NCBI GenBank assembly: GCA_020809705.1
Contig: CP085828.1
Span: 1,984,001-2,048,000 of the forward strand
Reading direction: 5' to 3'
DNA length: 64,000 nt
Source: Calonectria ilicicola
Lineage: Eukaryota > Ascomycota > Sordariomycetes > Hypocreales > Nectriaceae
The notes beneath the pieces were generated by a model that saw only the letters and a list, made by a program, of their open reading frames with translations, searched no databases and was not told where the DNA came from. Both the position numbers and the translations under genes were made by a program. Positions 10,487 through 21,014 of this stretch are shown here, piece by piece (the stretch's first letter is position 1; every line of letters starts with the position of its first letter).

Positions 10487-12933
10487 ATGACGTCCATCGC
10501 ATCCGAGTCTGTAGCTACCATCCTCTGTACTTCTAAACAGACGCGATTCCACATTGAGTTGCCTAATTATCGCGAGGTACCCGACCTTAGGAAAAAAAAT
10601 CCTAATTCACTAGTTCTTATCATTGCTTTAGCTCGAAATCGATGGTATTCACATCACCGTCACCTCAGGTGGTGGTAAGGCGGCTGGGAAGTCCTCTGCA
10701 AAGGCCAAGTCCAAGGCCAAAGCCGAGGGCATTGAGATTCTCTCCAATGCCAAACTTCGGCTAAAGGAGGGCCATCGATATGCTCTCGTCGGTCGCAACG
10801 GTACCGGGAAGTCGAGTAAGCCATCTATTCTCAAACCTTTACCCTCGACGCTGTGTTATTGACCTATCTGCTCAGCACTGCTCAAGGCAATTGCAGAGAA
10901 GCTTATCCCTGGCATACCCGAGGGAACTCGAATTGCCATTTTACAGCAATCAAAGTTGATTGATGGAAAATCTACCGAAAAGGCTGAGTCGGAAAACAAT
11001 CGAGTTTCGACTGTCTTGGAGGAGGTGATTGAGCGAGCCACCGCAAAACAGGCTGTTGAGCAGGAAATCAAAAGTATTACTATGTTCCTCTTCTTGACTC
11101 GTATGTATATATATCTTGACTTACACCCGATAGTTTTGTCTGACGGTATCAATGCCTCGGACTTGTACGCGCCGGTTCGGGCTCTGAGACAACTCAAGCA
11201 CCATCGACACCAGCAACGCCTTTTCCTTCTTGACAAGAACGCCCGGCTTCGCAGCGGATCTCGTGGCCTACAGGCACGAAAAGCCCTCGTAGCTTATGAA
11301 AAGATTGTGGCTGAGTCCAACGATCTGTAAGTTGCTTTAGAACTCTGACTATTTCCGCTATTACTGACCGTTATTCAGAGTGGAACAGTCCAGTGATGAT
11401 ATATCCGCCGAGTCGCTTCAGGCAGAAACGCAAGAAGCAGTGGATATGTTGGCCGATCTCCAAATCCAAATTGATCCTTCTCGCGTTGCCGAAGTCGAAT
11501 CAAGCGCCAAAAAGATTCTTACTGGTCTCGGCTTCACGCAAGCGCTCATGGACAAGCCCATCACCAGTCTCTCTGGCGGCTGGCATATGCGAGCAGCATT
11601 AGCCTCAGTGCTTCTTCAGGAGTCGGATATTCTCATTCTCGACGAGCCCACAAACTTTCTCGATCTTCTGGGCATCATCTGGCTGCAGCGTTACCTCCAG
11701 GGCCTTGAGAATACCGAACAGCCACCAACTTTAGTTCTCGTCTCTCACGATCGAGATTTCATCTCGGTTTGCACGGATTTGCTCATTCTCAAGGACAAGC
11801 AAATTACTTCGTTCCATGGAGATCTGCCCACCTACGAAAGATCCCAATCAGAACGCAAGCTCTGGCTCACCAAGATGAAGGAGGCTCAGGACAAGCAAAA
11901 GGCACACATTGAAAAGTCCATCGCCGCCAATATCAAGGCTGGCAAGGCCAATGATGACCAGAATAAACTGCGTCAAGCAAAGTCCCGCCAGAAAAAGCTT
12001 GACGATCGATGGGGAATGCAAGTCAGTCAGCGGGGGGGTCGCTTCAAGCTAAACCGCGATCTTGTAGGCTACCACCTAACAGCCCGCGAGGACATTGAGA
12101 TTCCCCCTGAAGACCGTCCCGTCATCATCTATCTCCCGGAGCCCCCGGATCTGCGCTTCCCAGGAGCTTTGATATCACTGGAGAACGTTGCATTTAGGTA
12201 CTCGGCCAAGACACCTCTCATCCTTCAGGAAATCACCCTGTCCGTTAGCATGGGGGATCGTGTCGGAATTCTGGGCCTAAACGGCGCTGGAAAATCTACC
12301 CTCATCAAAATGCTTGTGGAGGAGTCTCGTCCAAGTTCTGGCACCATCACCACCCACCCCCGCCTGAAACTTGGCTACTACTCCCAGCACGCTGTCGACT
12401 CCCTTCAGGACTTGGGGCGCGATGAGACCGAGTTGACAGCCCTGGCCCTTCTTACGCGCGACGCCCAAGACGTTTCGGAAGAGTTCAACGAAGGCGAGCT
12501 TCGCGGCCTTCTCGGGAAGCTCGGTTTGCCCGGCCGTATCGCCTCTGATGTGCCCCTTACGAAGCTCTCCGGAGGTCAAGTCGTGCGTGTGGGGCTGGCG
12601 CGCCTGTTCTTGCGACGCCCTCATTGCCTGGTTCTTGATGAAGTCACAACGCATCTGGACTACGAGACGGTAACGGCACTACGAGAGGCGCTGCGTGACT
12701 GGGAGGGCGCCGTGATCCTGGTTAGCCACGATCGATGGTTCATGCGCGGTGCCATTGAAGCTGCCCGTGATGAGGACGATGAAGAGGAAGAAGATGAAGA
12801 AGATGAGGAAGAGGCAGTGAGGACACGTGTGGTGTATAGACTAAAGGGGGGCAATATGACCAAGTTGGAAAATGGAGTGGTTGAGTTTGAGCAGCTCATG
12901 GAGAAGAGAGCGAATAAGCTACTGCAAGTGTAA
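10487..12933 (+). CDS. ABC-F family ATPase (soluble, twin NBD)
   Basis: Five exons (10487-10576, 10632-10815, 10876-11073, 11134-11326, 11379-12933) give 739 aa with all phases matching. The 60-nt intron 11074-11133 is a multiple of three and is the least certain. There are no membrane segments. NBD1 has Walker A GRNGTGKST, split by the second intron, signature LSGGW, Walker B ILILDEPTNFLD and an H-loop in VSHDRDF. A charged linker follows (about residues 380-430), then NBD2 with Walker A GLNGAGKST, signature LSGGQ, Walker B CLVLDEVTTHLD and VSHDRWF. This twin-cassette layout is that of ABC-F proteins, which act on ribosomes in translation or ribosome biogenesis; overall it resembles the fungal group typified by S. 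pombe SPCC825.01 (recalled, not searched). NBD2 reads DEVTTHLD instead of DEPTNHLD, and an acidic run (residues around 690-705) sits after the last H-loop. It ends 100 bases from the convergent lipid kinase. Confidence 0.9.
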
Positions 12934-13033
12934 TATTTGATGGAATGATGAAGAGGGACATGGTTAATAAACCGTCTCAGCTTCACCAATTGGTCGTTGC
13001 AAGGCGTTAGAGGTGTAGATTTATTATCTGGCC

Positions 13034-14467
13034 TCACTGACTAAGTACCTGTGGATTTGCAAGAACCTTCAAGAGTGGTTTCTCCAAGAGCTCAACACTC
13101 ATCTGCCCCCCCTTTGGTAATTGTACGATTGTGCCGTCAATGCACACTACTCTCCACCGCTCGTCTTCCTCCTGTGTAGTCACCCGAACTTCGTCTATTT
13201 CCTCGTATCCGACCTTTTCGCCGTCGTCCCACTCCAAGTTTGTGTGCTTTCCCCCATCGTACGCCTTCATCATGATTTCCATGATTCTCTCTCCTCCAAT
13301 GGGAGCAAAGTGGACAAGCCTCAGCTGCCTCTCGAGCGGCTTGGTATCCGGGGAGATGGCAAACGTTTCCTCAAAGTTGGAAACCATTGCAGTGAGCACA
13401 TAGGCGTGCTCTTCGCGTAGAATTTGCTCAAAGTCGGGAGATCTAGAGCGCTTGAGGGAGACTTGGGCTCGATACGTGTGCGACTCCTTCAAAAGCTCCT
13501 GCGCCACCATTCCAAAGCGCTTGTTCCCGTGTACGCGATACTCGGGCGTGTCGCTCTCATACAGAATGCTTGCATGGAAGCCGTAGCTGGCGACGATGGA
13601 GCCGTTGAGATGGGACACGGAAACCTCCTTCTTTAGGAATTGGCCAGCGTCCTCGGGCCGGCTGTTTTCCTTTGCTTTATCAGTGAAGCTGACAATGTGC
13701 GATCCAGGTGAGAAGGATGCCCGGAATACAGGGAAATCGGCTGGGACGCCTCGGAAGAGCGTGCGCAAAGCATGAACCATCGGCTTCGGCCCAGTCGCAG
13801 AGTATAGAGGTTTGTGTGTAGAATGAACCAAGGCATTCCCCGTGCCGAGTGGAAGGACTCCAATCAAAGGCAACGTCGTAGGCGGCACATCTTGGTCGGA
13901 ACCGTTAAGTAGCTCGACCACTCCTCCATCGCCACTCAAGAGCACAATAGTCCGCGCCTTGGAGTTCTGAGAAGCCGAATCCCACAAATTCTTGGCAAAG
14001 TTTCGTATATCCTCTGCGCTTTGGGTGATGGTGACATTATAATACGTTTGAGGGGTGCCGCAATGAGCCGCTATGAGCTGCCACGTCGGCCGAAGGACGT
14101 CTTCCCAAACCTGCAACGCCCGCCCCGTCCCCGATTTTGTAGATACGATGACATCTACTTCGGTGTCTGTTCCATTTTGGAGATACACCGGCAACTCTTT
14201 GATGGCATACCGTTCCAAAGCTCCAGCTGGCACTGCGTTGGTCCTCAGAATAGAAAGTTTAAAGCGTTTCTCGTTATCCTCGGGATCCTCGTCAAGGCAG
14301 CAGATCCAAAATTCGGGTTTCGGCTGAGGAGGTGCAAAAATGAAAATGATTTTGGCGGCACCAACCTTTTCAGGCGTGCCGGCAAATGTCCAAGTCAAAT
14401 CAGTCTCCGACAGAGCGACATTCTCGACGGTCTTGACCGGCGCGTCGCCCGTGAGTGCGGAGCTCAT
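13034..14467 (-). CDS. Lipid kinase-like protein with DAGK catalytic domain
   Basis: Single exon, 477 aa from the first in-frame ATG (14467); the open frame continues upstream without another ATG. The family (diacylglycerol kinase, ceramide kinase, sphingosine kinase) phosphorylates lipid hydroxyl groups with ATP. Visible motifs are VSTKSGTGRA (residues 109-118, nucleotide-binding entry), LLSGDGGVVELLNG (176-189, corresponding to the GGDGTxxEVxNG loop) and PLGTGNAL (206-213). The N-terminal 100 residues resemble the divergent N-domain of fungal sphingoid-base kinases. The loop has Ser in place of the first Gly and Gly in place of the conserved Thr, so activity is not assured. I see no transmembrane segment. 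Substrate (long-chain base or diacylglycerol) cannot be resolved by eye. It is convergent with the ABC-F gene and lies 353 bases upstream of the Trm1 3' end. Confidence 0.85.
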   Translation of the reverse strand: MSSALTGDAPVKTVENVALSETDLTWTFAGTPEKVGAAKIIFIFAPPQPKPEFWICCLDEDPEDNEKRFKLSILRTNAVPAGALERYAIKELPVYLQNGTDTEVDVIVSTKSGTGRALQVWEDVLRPTWQLIAAHCGTPQTYYNVTITQSAEDIRNFAKNLWDSASQNSKARTIVLLSGDGGVVELLNGSDQDVPPTTLPLIGVLPLGTGNALVHSTHKPLYSATGPKPMVHALRTLFRGVPADFPVFRASFSPGSHIVSFTDKAKENSRPEDAGQFLKKEVSVSHLNGSIVASYGFHASILYESDTPEYRVHGNKRFGMVAQELLKESHTYRAQVSLKRSRSPDFEQILREEHAYVLTAMVSNFEETFAISPDTKPLERQLRLVHFAPIGGERIMEIMMKAYDGGKHTNLEWDDGEKVGYEEIDEVRVTTQEEDERWRVVCIDGTIVQLPKGGQMSVELLEKPLLKVLANPQVLSQ

Positions 14468-14820
14468 GGTGCGGGGAAGCTCGAGGGATAAGATGTAGAC
14501 GAGCAAAACACCACACGGACAGATGGTGAGGCGAAAAGTTTGAAAAAAAGTGGTTTGAAGGGTGTGGAAAGGAATGCTTTTGGGATTGAAGGATGCGGAT
14601 GACAAATGTCATAATAAGCTTATCAGAATAGACGAATCTTGACGTGCTGGCGCCAAAGAGTGACGCACTTGTATTGGATCGTCCTGCGGCACTGTACAAT
14701 CATCTGTCAAGACATTGATTTTTGTTTCAACGCACACACTCGCCACCCACTGCGGGCCAAATGTGAGCTAGGGTACTCAGTAGCTTGGGTATCTTAATTG
14801 GCAAAGGTCCTCTATTCTAT
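14468..14820. other. Intergenic between lipid kinase and trm1
   Basis: This 353-base stretch holds the lipid kinase promoter and leader and the 3' flank of trm1, both on the minus strand. I see no coding or RNA gene in it. Confidence 0.6.
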
Positions 14821-16944
14821 CTACCGGCTGCTCGCCTTGGACATCGGGCCCCAGTTCTCCCTTGGATTCATCTGGTAGCGCACATATTTTTGTTCTCCTC
14901 GTCGTCGCACCAGTCGAGTCAACTCGTCATTAAACACCAACGTTTTGCGCAGCTCCTGCTCGCTCTGGGGGGCTGCTTCATTCCCATTTGATGCCTGGGC
15001 CGTTTCGCTAGCATCCGGAGGTGCAGCTGCTGAACTTTCCTGCTCTACACCTTCCATCTGAGTATCCTCTTTCACGGGTTCATCAGACGACTTTGCATCA
15101 GTGCGTCCGACGAGACCAGCCTCCTTTAGAATCTTCCATGCGGCAGAAGATGACTTGATGTTCGCCTCCTTGATGGGTGATTTCTGTCGAATCCATTCAG
15201 TCATAACCCACCAGATGGTAGACCAAGGCGCATCTGTCTTTATGCTTCCTGGTCGACAATGGCTTCGAGTAGTTCGGTAGCCCAAATGGATCAGTGCTCC
15301 ACGAATCATATCTTCGCTTGGAGTCGAACAACTAACAACGTTTGCCAATCTGCTCGGGATGAAAAAGAAGGGATAGTTGTCGACCGCTGCAAGTTGCGCA
15401 TCTTTGGGGTCCACAGGTTCTGTTACCTCTGGTCCTGGAATGTGCTCTTCTAGCGCAGTTCGTAGCATGCCCTCCAATCTAGGTAGAGTACCGTAGACGG
15501 AGCGGTCGGCCCCGGGGATCTGCTCCAAGAGTCGCTTGATAAAGTCCTGAGAATGAATGTGACCTCCGTACATTGGTCCGCTCACATGCATCTTAAATCC
15601 ACAGTGATGGCAGAATCGGTCCGTAGTAGGACCTTGGGCCATAGTGTGTTTGTAGTAGGCGGCATTTCCTTTTTTATTGGGCGTAGGCTTGCTCCTCAAA
15701 AGAGGCTGTGTCTCCCACGCGCCGCAACCTTGGTCGCAGCTATATACTAGCATTGTCTTGGACGCAAGGAACTTGACAGACTGAGGCGATTTAGTGATCC
15801 GGATAAAAAACTTGGTGTAGAAGTCGATTGAGAGAGAAAGGAGAGGCTCAATTGCTAGGCCATAACGTGCTGCCGATGTTGCAACAGCATTCAATACCAG
15901 TCGCAGACCAGCTTCGTGAGAGTGCATTCCCTTAACAGGAATTCCACCATAGAGAGCATACGTTTTTTCGCAATAGCTGTGCCCAGCCCACACCGCACTG
16001 TCAGTGCAAGTAATGCAGAGAAGGCCACCATCGTCTCGCACGGCTTGAACAGCAGCGTCAAAGAAGGGCGCGGCGGTACCATAAGGATCAAGGTCAATAA
16101 CGTCAAATTTGTGGCTCTTGCCAGGCTTTCCTGAACCGTCACGCTGCGACAAATCATCCGCAATTGCGCGATACATATGCCCAAGAGCGTCACCTTGAGT
16201 GACAGTAATCTTGTCCTCTAACCCATTATGGCCAACATTCATCTTAATTGTCTCGGCTGCGGAATCGGACAAGTCGTTTGCCTGCACGGATGTGACGAAG
16301 GGCAACTCATGAGCGTATCGTAGGGCTCGCAGTCCTGAAGCTGAGAGCGCATCGAGGATTTTTAATGGAATCTTGGGCAATTTTTCCTGTGCCTTCGCAT
16401 CGGAAACGGGAGGTTCAGGCTGCTCTGCGGGTTGCGACTGATCCTGCGCGGGAGATTGCTCCTGCTGGGCATCGGGTGCTGAGGGTTTCTGGGCATCGTC
16501 CTCGCGCTTTCTCTTCTTTCCCTGCTTGGCAATTCGTGCCTCATATTGCTCACGTCGTCTCTCGATAGTTTGCTCTCCATATGTCTTAATTGCAAGAACG
16601 GAAAGATCGCGGTTATACTGTTGGATTGGGTTGTAGAAGACTTGTTGAACCTCTCCGCGATCTTCGCCAATCTTGGCGCCTTGGGGAACAAGAATCGCCG
16701 CCTTTCCCTCTTTCACAGTCCGGTACTCTTTCCCGTCGTGCTGGACGATGTTCGTGGGCACCGCGTCGCCAGCCATCTTGATCGTTGCTGAAAATGCGCG
16801 AAGAGCAGTCTTGTGGTGTCGAACAGCACAATGGCAAGAAATAACACTTATCTTGAGATGCTTGGTTATGGAAACACTAGCTCTCGGCTCAAGCCTCACA
16901 CGTATGCCAGAAATTGGCCGTGATCTGAACAATGCACGATGCAT
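14821..16944 (-). CDS. trm1: tRNA (guanine26-N2)-dimethyltransferase Trm1
   Basis: Uninterrupted frame. The enzyme uses S-adenosylmethionine to make m2,2G at tRNA position 26 in nucleus and mitochondria. Numbering from the second ATG (16776, 651 aa): VFYNPIQQYNRDLSVLAI (47-64) is the family's N-terminal signature, LDALSASGLRALRYA (141-155) is SAM motif I, and VIDLDPYGTAAPF (226-238) holds the catalytic Asp-Pro-Tyr region. CITCTDSAVWAG follows, then a zinc-binding CDQGC/CHHC region. A low-complexity charged insert lies at 85-130 (KRKREDD, Gln/Pro-rich). The first ATG (16944) adds 56 residues that are Arg/Ser-rich with a single acidic residue (starting MHRALFRSRPISGIRVR), which looks like a mitochondrial presequence. 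I give the longer form here. Yeast TRM1 is known to use two starts to supply both compartments, so both are probably used. Confidence 0.95.
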   Translation of the reverse strand: MHRALFRSRPISGIRVRLEPRASVSITKHLKISVISCHCAVRHHKTALRAFSATIKMAGDAVPTNIVQHDGKEYRTVKEGKAAILVPQGAKIGEDRGEVQQVFYNPIQQYNRDLSVLAIKTYGEQTIERRREQYEARIAKQGKKRKREDDAQKPSAPDAQQEQSPAQDQSQPAEQPEPPVSDAKAQEKLPKIPLKILDALSASGLRALRYAHELPFVTSVQANDLSDSAAETIKMNVGHNGLEDKITVTQGDALGHMYRAIADDLSQRDGSGKPGKSHKFDVIDLDPYGTAAPFFDAAVQAVRDDGGLLCITCTDSAVWAGHSYCEKTYALYGGIPVKGMHSHEAGLRLVLNAVATSAARYGLAIEPLLSLSIDFYTKFFIRITKSPQSVKFLASKTMLVYSCDQGCGAWETQPLLRSKPTPNKKGNAAYYKHTMAQGPTTDRFCHHCGFKMHVSGPMYGGHIHSQDFIKRLLEQIPGADRSVYGTLPRLEGMLRTALEEHIPGPEVTEPVDPKDAQLAAVDNYPFFFIPSRLANVVSCSTPSEDMIRGALIHLGYRTTRSHCRPGSIKTDAPWSTIWWVMTEWIRQKSPIKEANIKSSSAAWKILKEAGLVGRTDAKSSDEPVKEDTQMEGVEQESSAAAPPDASETAQASNGNEAAPQSEQELRKTLVFNDELTRLVRRRGEQKYVRYQMNPRENWGPMSKASSR

Positions 16945-19274
16945 ACAAGCCGGTCGCAAAATGAACAGCGCGGTGTCATCTCGATCCGAAAAGTCGAGTG
17001 GGATCCAAATTTTTTGAGAATTCTGCCGCTGTAGCCAGGGCGGTGAGAAGCTACATCCCACTTTCTCATGCCAGCCAGCCAACTTCCCCGCTAAACCGTA
17101 GCGGGTGCTGATTTCACAGTGACATACTCCAGCCGAACTCAGATGATAGTAACAGGAAACTGATGAAGAAAAAAGGGTTGACACACAAGGCAACTTTCAA
17201 AAAAGGAAAGAAAATAAATATCCCATAAGGGGAAGTAACTTATTCAATAGATGGACAATTCAGTATAATAACAAGATATCTATGTCCGTCGCTGAATATT
17301 TCCTTGGCTTCCTACTATATTCTTCTACTTTTACTTACACTAGAGCTATATTGGTGTATCCTTGTCTTCTTCGACTCACCTGTACTAGACTGAACAGCGA
17401 ATTTTGAATTTTCCAGTCACGGGTTCTGAAGTACTTGTAAAGTGTATGGTCGCAAGTTTACAGAGTTCCATATGCCTAAATTGTGTCTGGTGATAATTCA
17501 AGTGTGCTTCGCGTAAATAGCCATCGACAGCTTCTTAGTGACTCCCAAGTAAACCATTCCAGGTCATGTCACGCCTGTTTTCGGATTTAGCCAACTGTGA
17601 CACCCAAGGCATGAATTTAGTGGGCCGAAAACAGTACCTGCCTTTGTTTGCAACTCAGGTTTCCAACCCTGGTAGCGCTGGTGTTCTCGTGAACCTGTTG
17701 CTGATACATGAGTAGCCGCCGCACTGGCAACCTCAAATCACCGTGCGCACTTCTTCAGCGCATAACTCGACTAAGCAACGACCGAGCCATCGCGATGTTT
17801 CAGCCTCTGTCGTCACTCATAGTGCAGTCCTGTCTAAACCCATTCCGGCTGGCGCAATACTAGCTCCCCTCCCTTGGCACGAAAGTGGTAGGCCATAACA
17901 TCGCGAAAGCTAGGCAGGCAAAGGACGGAAAGGGCAATGAATGACAAAGTCATGTTTGGAATTGATTGTTCTGGGCTTGGCTTAGGGTTTATTGCCCAGT
18001 AGAGTTTCTGCCAAGATTAGAGAGAAGAGCGGGAGATGCAATACCGAGGACAAGAAGGTAAGGTGATTCAAAGTCTGGAAACTCTGCCGTGTTTCAAAAG
18101 CGCCTGTGGGAAAAAATATGGACATTGAGCTTGTTTACTGGCCGTGCTTTTGGTTATTGCTTGGTTGATTGATCCCTATCATAAGAAGGCAGCCCTGGTC
18201 CGTCAAGCCCGCGACTGGCACCCGCGGTCTACGGAGTGGCCAACGCTCTGGCTCCAGAACCCCAGCTCTGAGCAGCTCAGGGCCGAAGATGGTGGGGGCT
18301 TTGACACTGAAGCTGGAAAATTAGGACCAGGATGCCATGCTATGATTGCTATCAGGCTTTTTCTTTCTCTCAGTAGCCAAATTAGGGACGTGGACCAATT
18401 TCCAGGATCGACTTATCCGCGCATTCTCATTTCAACGGCATACGCGAGGACACTAGCCTCATATCCATCTTACAACCAACGTTCGTCCTCGAACCACGTT
18501 GTGGCTGGTTCGGAAACCAACAGGCAGACCCAAACGCGTTGAGGGCATGAAGATGGAAGAAGACCTTTGGCTCCCGCACCTATCTATCTATCTATACATG
18601 TGCCTATTTAGCCATCCAATTATACACTGCGCGCGCCGTCCTCGCCCATTTTGCCGCTTAATCCTGTCACGGATAGTCGCCCTCTTTCTCGGCCTTGATG
18701 ACGACTTGTGGCCTGCATATCGTCACCTTGTACCTTGCATGGTCCCACGGGCGACCCAATGGCCACTTGCAATCGAGAAATCGAGAGTTGGCCCTTGTCC
18801 GGGTTAAATTGCCCGCCCAAAATACCCCTCCTTTCGCTTTTGCCGCTGGTCATCCATGCTCTCTGAAACCGGGGCCAACGGTTTCAAAACTGGGCTGACG
18901 GGTGTGCGACCCACTGCACGCTCCATTTATATTAGACAAGGGATCAGATCTCCCACTTTGTCGCTGTGCCACAAATTGCATCCTGTATGATGATCCCTTC
19001 TCGCCATGTTAGGTTTAAAAGTCCCCTGCTTCCCAGTTGGGCGCTGCGGGTTTCCGCCCTTGCCCTCGTTTCGTTCGCCCGATTCTCTTCTATTCTTTAG
19101 GTGCTCGTCTCAGCATGGTTGCTGGTCGCTGGTGACATCGTCCTTCTTGAGATACATTCTCTCTCTCCTACCTACCCCAAGTCACTCCTTTGTTTTATGT
19201 TTGAGCAGGCTACCGCTTGTCGGTAAATTCTCTTTTTACTTTCTAAACGCTCGCTATACTTTGTTTTTCTCACA
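16945..19274. other. Long intergenic region, no supportable gene
   Basis: About 2.3 kb between the divergent trm1 and GT31-like genes. Short open frames (for example 132 codons at 18144-18542) have no recognisable character. A (CTAT)4 microsatellite lies at 18580-18595. An ATG at 19006 opens a 122-codon frame that overlaps the start of the GT31-like gene; if the leader begins upstream of it, it would act as an overlapping upstream frame. The leader just before 19275 is C/T-rich. Confidence 0.55.
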
Positions 19275-20837
19275 ATGGTTGCACTCGCCGGTCCCCCAGT
19301 GCTCCCCTCCAAAGCGGTCCGCTTTGTTGGAATCATTTTTGTTGTCATCCTCTTCATCCATACCCGTCGCTTGACGCGATCCGAGACCAAGCACATTGAA
19401 ATCAACGATTTGGAACTTGAAACCCAGGGCCTGCCGGCGGAGGAGCAATATTTGAATCGCCTCAAGAAACAGCATGGACTCACAAATTATACTGCATGGA
19501 CGGCTTGGAGGTTACGTACAACTGAGCAGGGCTCCGAGTTCGCCTCCATCACAAATATCGATGCCGACTTTCACTCAAACGAGTTCCGTGTGATTGATGT
19601 CAAAAAGCCCAGCCGCCACGAGCTAGCAGCACAGAGACAGTTGGAAGTTCCCGTACCCGAGAGTCCGCTACCTGAACAAGTTGATGCTTCCGATTTTCTA
19701 TTTGCCATCTCTACCACTTACGAGAAGGTCATGGAAAATGAATTCGCTCTGGTCAAGAACTGGGCGAGGTGGATGACAGGAGGAAACAGATATGGAAACG
19801 GTGCAACATTTGTTCTAGTCCTAGAAACGGCTCCGGACCACCAAGTAAAGGAGCTAAGCGAAGTTCTCAAGTTTCGTGGCATCGATGCCTATGTTACCAC
19901 ATCAACTGCCCCCATGTCTGCAGCCCAACGATATTTTGGCATGCTGCAAATTATCAAGGACTTTGGCGCGAGTCTGGAATCCAAGGGCAAGCACAAGAAG
20001 TGGTATGGTATCTTTGACGAGAAGATCTTCCTTCCAAATCTGTCTTACCTTCAACGACGTCTCTTCACTTACAACTCAGACAAGGAGATCTACGTCGGCC
20101 TCCCCAGCGAGAAATCAGACTGGGCCAGCGGCCAGGGCTTCGTCACCACCTACGGAGGAGGTGCAGTATTTCTCACTCGGTCGGCTGTTTCTCGTATCCC
20201 CGGACTACCCTGCTTCCGGGGTGATGCAGATGGCAAGTCCCATGAGAAGAGATGGGACAGCATGTTGCAGGATTGCGTATCGCAGCACACCAGGATGACA
20301 ATGCGTGTGCTCCCAAGCTTCTACTCACCCAGCGATGACGACGCCTACAGCGAGCGGACGGATGCCTACGAAACCGGCATTCAGCCTCTAGCGCTGCATC
20401 ACTACGATGACAGGCATCACCTGGAGCCGAGCGTCGCTCATCTTGTCACTGACGTTTGCGGCGAAGCATGCTTTCTCCGGCGCTATCGTTTCCGAGACAA
20501 CTGGGTCCTGGTCAACGGATATACCATTACCGAATATCCAGATGGAATGAACGTTGCTGGCATGCCTCCCTCGTCCGGGCGTGGGGGCGGCAAGTCCGTC
20601 ATCGGCCCTGTCAGCGTCGACGAGGACCCGATTGAACGCAAGGTGCTCATGTGGGCTGGACGTCGCAACGTGTGGCGGCTGCTGGATTCAGCCGTGGGCA
20701 ACAACGGCGATGTTTGGCAAGCATATGTGAAGCGCGGGGCTGCAGATGACACCCCAACGTTCAAACGATCAGTGGAGGATGCCATGGACAGTGTTATTGT
20801 TTTGATTTGGGAAGCGGCTGTGTCTGGACATCAATGA
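19275..20837 (+). CDS. GT31-like fungal glycosyltransferase, type II membrane protein
   Basis: Single exon, 520 aa from the ATG at 19275. A signal-anchor (about residues 14-29, AVRFVGIIFVVILFIHT) predicts a type II Golgi membrane protein. The lumenal part has the layout of the fungal GT31/Fringe-like group: FLFAISTTYEKV (141-152), WARWMTGG, a nucleotide-sugar fold, WYGIFDEKIFLPNL (243-256), YVGLPSEKSDW (273-283), YGGGAVFLT (293-301) and a QDC region (about 332). GT31 enzymes transfer Gal, GalNAc or GlcNAc in beta-1,3 linkage. Most members have DDD or DxD at the position that here reads DEK (248-250), so metal-dependent catalysis may be altered or absent. The family assignment is good; donor and acceptor are unknown. 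It converges with the GNAT gene, 177 bases away. Confidence 0.8.
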   Translation: MVALAGPPVLPSKAVRFVGIIFVVILFIHTRRLTRSETKHIEINDLELETQGLPAEEQYLNRLKKQHGLTNYTAWTAWRLRTTEQGSEFASITNIDADFHSNEFRVIDVKKPSRHELAAQRQLEVPVPESPLPEQVDASDFLFAISTTYEKVMENEFALVKNWARWMTGGNRYGNGATFVLVLETAPDHQVKELSEVLKFRGIDAYVTTSTAPMSAAQRYFGMLQIIKDFGASLESKGKHKKWYGIFDEKIFLPNLSYLQRRLFTYNSDKEIYVGLPSEKSDWASGQGFVTTYGGGAVFLTRSAVSRIPGLPCFRGDADGKSHEKRWDSMLQDCVSQHTRMTMRVLPSFYSPSDDDAYSERTDAYETGIQPLALHHYDDRHHLEPSVAHLVTDVCGEACFLRRYRFRDNWVLVNGYTITEYPDGMNVAGMPPSSGRGGGKSVIGPVSVDEDPIERKVLMWAGRRNVWRLLDSAVGNNGDVWQAYVKRGAADDTPTFKRSVEDAMDSVIVLIWEAAVSGHQ

Positions 20838-21014
20838 TTCCCCTACTTTTTTTTCTTTGTTATTCGCTTCTACTTCACATCTTGATGATTTTTTCTTCAC
20901 TTCGCAACGACTTTAGATTTTTCATCTGGGGAAGCTTTGGGTGTTTGGGGCGTTGAAGCAATATTGCTATGATATCGGAGTTGACCAGCTATGATGACAC
21001 GATAGGTTATCAAT

